Origin: JANNSO01 sp964485395
GTDB taxonomy: Bacteria > Spirochaetota > Spirochaetia > Treponematales > UBA12059
Assembly (NCBI GenBank): GCA_964485395.1
Contig: CAZAJF010000009.1
Span: 1 to 64,000 of the forward strand
Reading direction: 5' to 3'
Length of the DNA: 64,000 bases
Shown: positions 59,183 to 64,000 of the stretch, one piece after another
Position numbering within the stretch: position 1 is the stretch's first letter
Layout: each line of letters starts with the position of its first letter
Made by a program: the position numbers and the translations under genes
The notes under the pieces: generated by a model
Told to the model about the DNA's origin: nothing
The model's input: only the letters and a program-made list of their open reading frames with translations
Databases searched by the model: none

Positions 59183-60984
59183 CGGGCCTTCAGCGTGAAT
59201 TTTTCAGTCTCGGTCAACAATTCGCGGACTTGCGTGCTGCTCTCCGAAGAAAGGTTGGATACCTGCAGGGAAGCCTCGGAAATTTCCCGCGTTCCCAGCG
59301 TTATCTCGCCCAGGTTTTGCGATACGAGCAGATTTACCTTTTGCAGCAACGCGACGGATTCCATGATGGTTGAGTTGCCTTGATCCATTTCCTTGGCGCT
59401 GCCCGCTATGGAAAAGCCCAGCTCGCTGAATTGTACTATGTGCTCGCGTATCTGGCCGCTCGCCAAGGAGCTTTTGTCCGCGCTGACCTTGACCGATTCT
59501 ATTATCGAGTTGACGTCGCGGATCCCCGTAAATATATTCTCGAACGAGATTCCAGCTTCCCGCGAAACGATTTCCGCGCTGTCGATATCCTGCTTTATCC
59601 GTTGCAGCTCGCTGGAAATTTGCGACGATTGCTGGGAAGTCTGCTCGGCCAGCTTGCGTATCTCGTTGGCTACGACCTCAAAGCCGCGGCCGGCCTCGCC
59701 GGCATGCGCCGCTTCGATGGATGCGTTCATCGCCAGAAGGTTTGTGGTCTTGGCGATGTTGAGTATGATCGCGGTGGCCTCCAGCAGTTCGTCCGAAGAG
59801 TGCGCGATGCGCGAGATGGATTCGATGACCGATTCCAGTTTTGACTTCCCGTCGTCCGATATCTTGAGCAGGTCTGCCGATACGCGGCTTGTCGCATGCG
59901 CCGACACCGCGGATTCATCCGATGCCTTTTTCAGGTCTATCGCGCTGTCATTGGCGGCCTTGAGGATTTCTTCCTGCCTGTCCGTAAGCTTGGCCATCTG
60001 CGATATCGATGCGCTCAGCTCTTCAACCGCGGATGCGGTTTTAGCCACCGAGTCGGAAAGCTGGTTCATCTGCTGCTGGGTGTTTTCTATATTGGCGTTG
60101 ATTTCTATTAAGGACGATGAAGTCTGCTCGGCGTTGCTGGACAGTGTAAATCCGGTTTCCTTTACTTTTTCTGCCTGCGCGCGCGTCAATCCTATCATCG
60201 ATGAAATGGATTCAAGAAGGACATTGACCTCCCGGCCGAGGCTGGCGATCTCATCGCGTCCCTTTTCGTCGAGGATTGTCGTAAGGTCCCCTTTTGATAT
60301 TTTCTTGAAGGCGTTCAGCGTTACGCTCAGCGCGCCGGCGATGGTTTTTCCCATTATAAGCGAGATGAGAAAGGCTGTCGCAGCCGCCGCAACCAAGGCA
60401 AGAATGAGGATAAGGCTGGCGGAGCGGTAATTCTCGTCCGATTTAATCACCAGTTCGCCGACGTGAGTTTCTTCGTCCTTGATTGATTGGTTGAGCGCCA
60501 CTTCCAATTGCGAAAATATTTCCGCGAGCGAGCCGAGATAAATCAGCGAAAGGGATTCATCGATCAAGACAAACTCCGTAAGGCTGACGGCGAATTCCTT
60601 GTAATGCTCGATCAGGTCTATGGTATCCCCGTTGGCCGGAGGCTTACCGCTGGCTTTGAATTTTGCGGATATTCGGTCGTTGAGCACCTGAAGTTTTTCG
60701 AGCGCTTCCTTGGATTTTTTTTTGATGGTCGCATCGTCGTAAGTTCCCGTCGTTTTCAGCGAAGGCAAGGGTAAGAGGGTGGCTTGGATGCTTAACAGGA
60801 TTTGGTAGCTTTCCTGCTCGCTTCTGAGCTTGGTAAAAGATTCACGGGTAATCGTGTCCGTGGTGGATTTTTGGTTATGGATTACGAGAAAGGCCAGCAA
60901 TGCGTAACCGGCAACGATTGCCGTCATCAGGATTCCAACCAAAATCAATCTTAATCTAATGGTGATCCCGTGAAGTTTATTCAA
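59179..60984 (-). CDS. methyl-accepting chemotaxis protein
   Basis: 601 residues from the TTG at 60984, chosen because AGGAGG lies 6 bases upstream; a TTG 21 bases earlier would be inside the leader. TM1 is near residues 7-30 and TM2 near 195-220, with a helical periplasmic domain of ~160 residues between. A HAMP segment is followed by the signalling hairpin NLLAMNASIEAAHAGEAGRG. It differs from the receptor at 57674 in the sensor domain and so has another ligand. A free-standing Cache-domain protein is encoded just upstream on the same strand, a possible partner. Confidence 0.93.
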   Translation of the reverse strand: MNKLHGITIRLRLILVGILMTAIVAGYALLAFLVIHNQKSTTDTITRESFTKLRSEQESYQILLSIQATLLPLPSLKTTGTYDDATIKKKSKEALEKLQVLNDRISAKFKASGKPPANGDTIDLIEHYKEFAVSLTEFVLIDESLSLIYLGSLAEIFSQLEVALNQSIKDEETHVGELVIKSDENYRSASLILILALVAAAATAFLISLIMGKTIAGALSVTLNAFKKISKGDLTTILDEKGRDEIASLGREVNVLLESISSMIGLTRAQAEKVKETGFTLSSNAEQTSSSLIEINANIENTQQQMNQLSDSVAKTASAVEELSASISQMAKLTDRQEEILKAANDSAIDLKKASDESAVSAHATSRVSADLLKISDDGKSKLESVIESISRIAHSSDELLEATAIILNIAKTTNLLAMNASIEAAHAGEAGRGFEVVANEIRKLAEQTSQQSSQISSELQRIKQDIDSAEIVSREAGISFENIFTGIRDVNSIIESVKVSADKSSLASGQIREHIVQFSELGFSIAGSAKEMDQGNSTIMESVALLQKVNLLVSQNLGEITLGTREISEASLQVSNLSSESSTQVRELLTETEKFTLKAR

Positions 60985-61103
60985 AGATGCCTCCTCAAGC
61001 AGCAAGTCTAGAAGATACCATGTTTTTAGGGGATTGCGGAATATGAAAGAAACACGGCAATGCGCTGTCGAAGGTCTTTCGTCAACCGTCGCGATCGATA
61101 GAT

Positions 61104-61138
61104 GAAGGCATTAAAAAACAGCGTTTTTCAATGCCTTC
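61104..61138 (-). terminator. inverted repeat after the Cache-domain gene
   Basis: GAAGGCATT (61104-61112) pairs with AATGCCTTC (61130-61138), with an inner AAAAAC/GTTTTT pair. A stem with T-rich inner loop but no outer T-run; it may be a weak terminator or a leader structure before the receptor gene. Confidence 0.5.
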
Positions 61139-61151
61139 CATTCTAATGCTG

Positions 61152-61622
61152 TCAGGGGTTTTCGTAGAAACCGCAGCCCACGATCAATTCGGTTCCAGGA
61201 ATCACCTTGACGAAGGTATATTTTTTTTCCACCTTTTTGCTGACCGGGTTCGGCCATCGGTATAAAACCCAGCCCTCTTTGCCCGCCTTGGCGACCTTGA
61301 TGAATTCTTTGGTAAAGAAGAGGCCGTCGGGATCCTTGAGCTCCATGTTGTTTTTTCCCACTAAAGCCGCGTTGCCGCCGTGAGCCAGGGTCAAGCCGGA
61401 ATATTCGATGACAAACAGGTAAAACTCGCCGGACTTGAATTGGCCGTCTACTTTGGTCACCTCGGCGAGGAAGGCGTCCTTGCCTTTGGTTTTATAAAAA
61501 GCAAGTCCTTTTTCCACGAGGTCTTTTGCGGTTTTCGCATCGGGCGTCGCGGGAGGATCCACTGCCCAAATCAAGGCACTCGATAACGCCAACACGAGGA
61601 TGCACAATACAATTCTCTTCAT
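61152..61622 (-). CDS. free-standing single-Cache (sCache) domain protein
   Basis: 156 residues with a signal peptide (MKRIVLCILVLALSSALIWA). The mature ~135 residues match the single Cache (sCache_2) sensor fold: LVEKGLAFYKTKGKDAFLAE, GEFYLFVIEYSGLTLAHGGN, LVGKNNMELKDPDG and YTFVKVIPGTELIVGCGFYE. Normally this domain is fused to chemoreceptors or kinases; here it stands alone in the periplasm. It is 168 bp upstream of the chemoreceptor gene ending at 59179 and may sense a small acid for it, or act with the kinase encoded further upstream. Confidence 0.8.
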   Translation of the reverse strand: MKRIVLCILVLALSSALIWAVDPPATPDAKTAKDLVEKGLAFYKTKGKDAFLAEVTKVDGQFKSGEFYLFVIEYSGLTLAHGGNAALVGKNNMELKDPDGLFFTKEFIKVAKAGKEGWVLYRWPNPVSKKVEKKYTFVKVIPGTELIVGCGFYENP

Positions 61623-61645
61623 GGGATCTCCTTACGCGCTTTACA

Positions 61646-61680
61646 GGCTGTTGAAAAGGCCGGTTGCCTTTCCAACAGCC
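61646..61680. repeat. inverted repeat (GGCTGTTG type) in the Cache-gene leader
   Basis: GGCTGTTG (61646-61653) with CAACAGCC (61673-61680) and an inner AAAAGGC/GCCTTTC. Sequences of this type are common as IS ends or REP hairpins. It lies about 25 bp upstream of the Cache gene start. Confidence 0.5.
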
Positions 61681-61734
61681 TTATACATTCCTCGCATTCG
61701 ATTACAAATGCTACGGTAATGTTAGATTTTGGAA

Positions 61735-61768
61735 GTGTCGAAAATCCCCATCCGAGGATTTTCAACAC
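61735..61768. repeat. second inverted repeat before the Cache gene
   Basis: GTGT (61735-61738) plus GAAAATCC (61740-61747) face GGATTTTC (61756-61763) and ACAC (61765-61768). It lies after the GGDEF gene's stop at 61813 (minus strand) and may end that transcript. Confidence 0.5.
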
Positions 61769-61812
61769 CTTGTTGAAGCAACGTTATTTTAAACCTAGAT
61801 CACCTTGAGTGA

Positions 61813-63276
61813 TTATGCAAGCTCATCGGCCGAAAAATCAGAGCCGCGAACGAAACAGTCGCGTCCTGCCTTTTTAGCCGCATACAGGCTTTCGTCCGCT
61901 TTTTTAAGCAGCAAAGCAGCCATGCGGTTGAAAAAATCTACGGAGAGGGGAGATGGAGCGACGTCGGGGTTCCTGTCCTGGGCGGGCAGAGTCGTGCTGC
62001 CCATGCTTGCCTTCAGTTCAATCCTTGCGCCCGATACGGTGAGTACCTCGCCATGCAGCAGCTTGATTATTTTTTCCGCCACTGTTTGGGCGCCGATTCC
62101 GTCCGTGGCGGGAAGTATAAGCGCGAATTCATCACCGCCGAACCGAGCTATGAAATCCGTTGATCTTGTCGCTTTCTGCAGTATTCTGCCGGTTCTCGAA
62201 ATCGCCAGGTCGCCAGCCGGGTGTCCCCAGGTGTCATTGATATTTTTCATGTTGTCCAGGTCGAACATGATGAGCGACAGGCATTGGTTTGCGCGGAATG
62301 CCGTGCGAAGTTCCTTCAGGATCCAGTGGTCGTAAAATTTCCTTACGTAGACCCCGGACAGGGGATCCTGCGTTGCCATGGAATATAACTGGGAATTTTG
62401 TATCGACACCGCGGCTTGGTTTGAGAAAATAGTCAGCAGTTCGAGATCTTCAGGCGATAGACCCCCCTTGTCCAGATACAGGAGCCCGATCGTGTTTTCT
62501 CCCATGGTAAGGGGAAATACGGTTTCGGTAATCTGCTTGCTCGGCTCGCCCTTGAGGAATATCCGGTTCAGATTATCAAGCTGGTGACCGGTGAGCAGGC
62601 TCTCGAGCTTGTCCGCCTTGTGGAAACGTCCGACGCCCGCGTGAATTTGCAAATGCATTTCCTGGTCAACCATGGCCAGGAAGCTGTCCACGACGATCGT
62701 CTTCGCGTCCGGTGGGCTCATGAGGGCGAGAAAGGAATTGGTGCAGCCCAGCAAACCGGAAACCTGCCACAGTATTCCCTGCAGCAGATCCTCGAGCGGT
62801 TGGATCTTGTGAAGCTCGGGCGTTACTTCCAGGATGTACTGCAAGCCTTGCCGGCTTTTCAGGAGCAGCTGGAGCGTATACGCGGACTTGAGTCCGGCTT
62901 CCGTCCAGAGCAGCAGCTTCTCAGTTCCCTCGCTCTTGTCGAAATATCCTTGTATGTCCAGTTTTCTGAGCATCTCCCGCGGCGGGCTTTCGCTTGCGTA
63001 GCCGGTCTGGAGTATTACCTGGACATGCTTGTTGAACTGACGGAGGTTTTCCACGACCTCCTCTCCTGTCATTCCCGGCATGTGATAATCGAGGAGCACG
63101 AGCTCCACGGCCTGATCCTTCAGGATTTCCAGCGCCTCGGGGCCGCTTGCGGCGGTGAGGACATCGTGACCCTCGCGGGACAGGACGAGCCGCGTCGCCT
63201 CCAGATAATCGAGGTTATCGTCAACCAGCAGGATCGTCCGGCCCGTTTTTGCGGAATCCTGGTTTTTTCTGGCCAT
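61813..63276 (-). CDS. response regulator with REC-GAF-GGDEF domains (diguanylate cyclase)
   Basis: 487 residues. REC domain at ~14-130: TILLVDDNLDYLE, phosphoacceptor Asp in LLDYHMPGMTG near residue 59, and QTGYAS. A GAF domain covers ~150-300 (LGCTNSFLALMSPPDA, NTIGLLYLDKGGLSPEDLELL). The GGDEF domain ends the protein, with RSTD inhibition site and active site GGDEF near residue 400. It should make cyclic-di-GMP when phosphorylated. The histidine kinase gene ends immediately upstream (stop next to this start), a cognate pair. Confidence 0.93.
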   Translation of the reverse strand: MARKNQDSAKTGRTILLVDDNLDYLEATRLVLSREGHDVLTAASGPEALEILKDQAVELVLLDYHMPGMTGEEVVENLRQFNKHVQVILQTGYASESPPREMLRKLDIQGYFDKSEGTEKLLLWTEAGLKSAYTLQLLLKSRQGLQYILEVTPELHKIQPLEDLLQGILWQVSGLLGCTNSFLALMSPPDAKTIVVDSFLAMVDQEMHLQIHAGVGRFHKADKLESLLTGHQLDNLNRIFLKGEPSKQITETVFPLTMGENTIGLLYLDKGGLSPEDLELLTIFSNQAAVSIQNSQLYSMATQDPLSGVYVRKFYDHWILKELRTAFRANQCLSLIMFDLDNMKNINDTWGHPAGDLAISRTGRILQKATRSTDFIARFGGDEFALILPATDGIGAQTVAEKIIKLLHGEVLTVSGARIELKASMGSTTLPAQDRNPDVAPSPLSVDFFNRMAALLLKKADESLYAAKKAGRDCFVRGSDFSADELA

Positions 63277-64000
63277 TTACATGCTCCTCGTGGTTTTAAA
63301 GCCGAGTTTAAAGGCTGCGCCGCGACCGACCTCGCTCTGCAGCTCTATCGTCCCGTTCAAATCGGTCATTACGATGTCGCGCACGATGGTAAGGCCCAGG
63401 CCTGTCCCCTCTCCGAATCGTTTCGTCGTGAACAGCGGATCGAATATCCTTGACTGGATTTCCGCCGGTATGCCTTGGCCGTTGTCCTTGACCGTCAGCG
63501 CGCAGGTTTGCCCGTTGTTATCGAATATTAACTCGATTTCGCCGTCGCTCTGCGGAAGCGCGTCGATGGAGTTGTTGACGAGGTTGGTTATGACCTGCGA
63601 AAACTGCCCCGGCTGGCCGCATATGTAGATGGGCCCCGGCGACCCCGAGATTTTTATTCGCACGGCTTTGGGGCGCAGCGAGAAATCCAGCAACGTCAAT
63701 GTTTCCTTGACGCCGGCCACGATATCGAATTCAACCTTGTCCGCCGCCTTGCTTTCCCTCGTCTGATTCTTGATGCTCCTGATGAAGCTTGCCGCCCGCT
63801 CGCTCGCCTTTTTTGCGAGACCGAGGGATTTTTTCATGTCGGAGGCTATCTCAAGATGGTCCTTTGCCGTCACCGAAGCGTCACCGATCGATTCACAGTA
63901 CTCTTCGGTCAGGCGTGCCTGTTCCTCGAGCGCTGCCCGGACGGTCGCGATGGGGGTGTTCATCTCGTGCGCGATCCCCGCGGTGAGGCGTCCCAGAGAC
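63277..64000 (-). CDS. sensor histidine kinase, 5' part outside the window
   Basis: The visible 241 residues begin within the dimerisation helix: the last codons of the window encode the H-box segment LTAGIAHEMNTP, so the sensor domain lies outside. Then N-box NLVNNSIDAL, G1 VKDNGQGIPAEIQ, F-box DPLFTTKRFGEGTGLGL and G2. An HWE-like or HK type similar to PAS-HK kinases. It phosphorylates the REC domain of the adjacent diguanylate cyclase. The gene stop directly abuts the response-regulator start. Confidence 0.93.
   Translation of the reverse strand, partial: SLGRLTAGIAHEMNTPIATVRAALEEQARLTEEYCESIGDASVTAKDHLEIASDMKKSLGLAKKASERAASFIRSIKNQTRESKAADKVEFDIVAGVKETLTLLDFSLRPKAVRIKISGSPGPIYICGQPGQFSQVITNLVNNSIDALPQSDGEIELIFDNNGQTCALTVKDNGQGIPAEIQSRIFDPLFTTKRFGEGTGLGLTIVRDIVMTDLNGTIELQSEVGRGAAFKLGFKTTRSM

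Noticed and set aside
1..64000. tRNA, rRNA, CRISPR arrays, prophage or toxin-antitoxin genes
   Set aside because: No cloverleaf or GGTTCGA-type T-arm, no regularly spaced repeats and no integrase, capsid or transposase protein were found; the CopG-type gene lacks a toxin neighbour.

Overview
The window reads as a chromosomal segment of a GC-rich, diderm, anaerobe-type bacterium, most likely a spirochaete. This assignment is an inference from gene content and protein style, not from a search. Supporting points are a LeuRS with the long Bacteroidetes/spirochaete-type connecting segment, many short lipoproteins with loose spirochaete-like lipoboxes (FSC, CSC, VSC), frequent TTG and GTG starts, two methyl-accepting chemotaxis proteins, a complete Opp peptide importer, and quinone and Fe-S electron-transfer genes without any oxygen-respiration gene. 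No rRNA, tRNA, CRISPR array, prophage or intact transposase was seen. Layout: 1-1.9 kb holds a truncated repeat-rich beta-solenoid (DUF4097-like) protein, an ECF sigma factor and a probable membrane anti-sigma factor. 1.9-4.2 kb is a patchy region with three REP-like inverted repeats of the GGGGACAG type around a LolA-like orphan and a lipoprotein gene. 4.2-6.6 kb is a TetR-controlled ABC exporter whose promoter lies in a 38-bp palindrome. 6.6-10.4 kb holds lipid genes (long-chain acyl-CoA synthetase, PlsC acyltransferase) and a membrane-bound LuxR regulator, followed by a frameshifted amidohydrolase relic. 11.0-13.9 kb is a compact DsrE2-TusA-cytochrome b-DsrK/HdrD-like operon that looks like a sulfur-carrier-linked membrane thiol/disulfide redox module. 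15.3-23.2 kb starts with a second membrane-bound LuxR regulator and continues with a same-strand run: BamA-like outer-membrane barrel, periplasmic helical-repeat protein, DsbD/TauE-like membrane protein with CxP cysteines, NapH-like membrane polyferredoxin, glucodextranase-C/TPR protein and a lipoprotein hydrolase. This looks like a trans-envelope redox system and is one of the two best candidates for something undescribed. 23.2-26.4 kb has an aspartic-protease relic, an MFS exporter, a ribbon-helix-helix regulator and a CorA homologue with GMG in place of GMN. 26.5-32.0 kb is a six-gene operon of UbiD, UbiA, UbiX and an NMT1-type ABC importer, readable as late menaquinone synthesis coupled to precursor uptake. 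32.2-38 kb holds a PD40 protein and an AraC regulator convergent with a GH30-GH2 (beta-mannosidase) operon. 38-50.3 kb is a mixture of lipoproteins, an MFS carrier, uridine kinase, nitroreductase, LeuRS, a TPR-GGDEF cyclase and an alkaline-phosphatase-like lipoprotein. 50.4-56 kb is oppABCDF with a leader hairpin and an internal attenuator after oppA. 56.2-64 kb holds an MFS carrier, two convergent chemoreceptors, a free-standing Cache protein and a histidine kinase with a REC-GAF-GGDEF response regulator, cut by the window end. How the genes may work together: the UbiD/A/X enzymes would supply menaquinone, which the DsrM-like cytochrome b could use to exchange electrons with the DsrK-like Fe-S protein and the TusA/DsrE2 sulfur carriers. 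The NapH/DsbD-like operon could move electrons from cytoplasmic ferredoxin to the periplasm. These couplings are hypotheses drawn from gene content.
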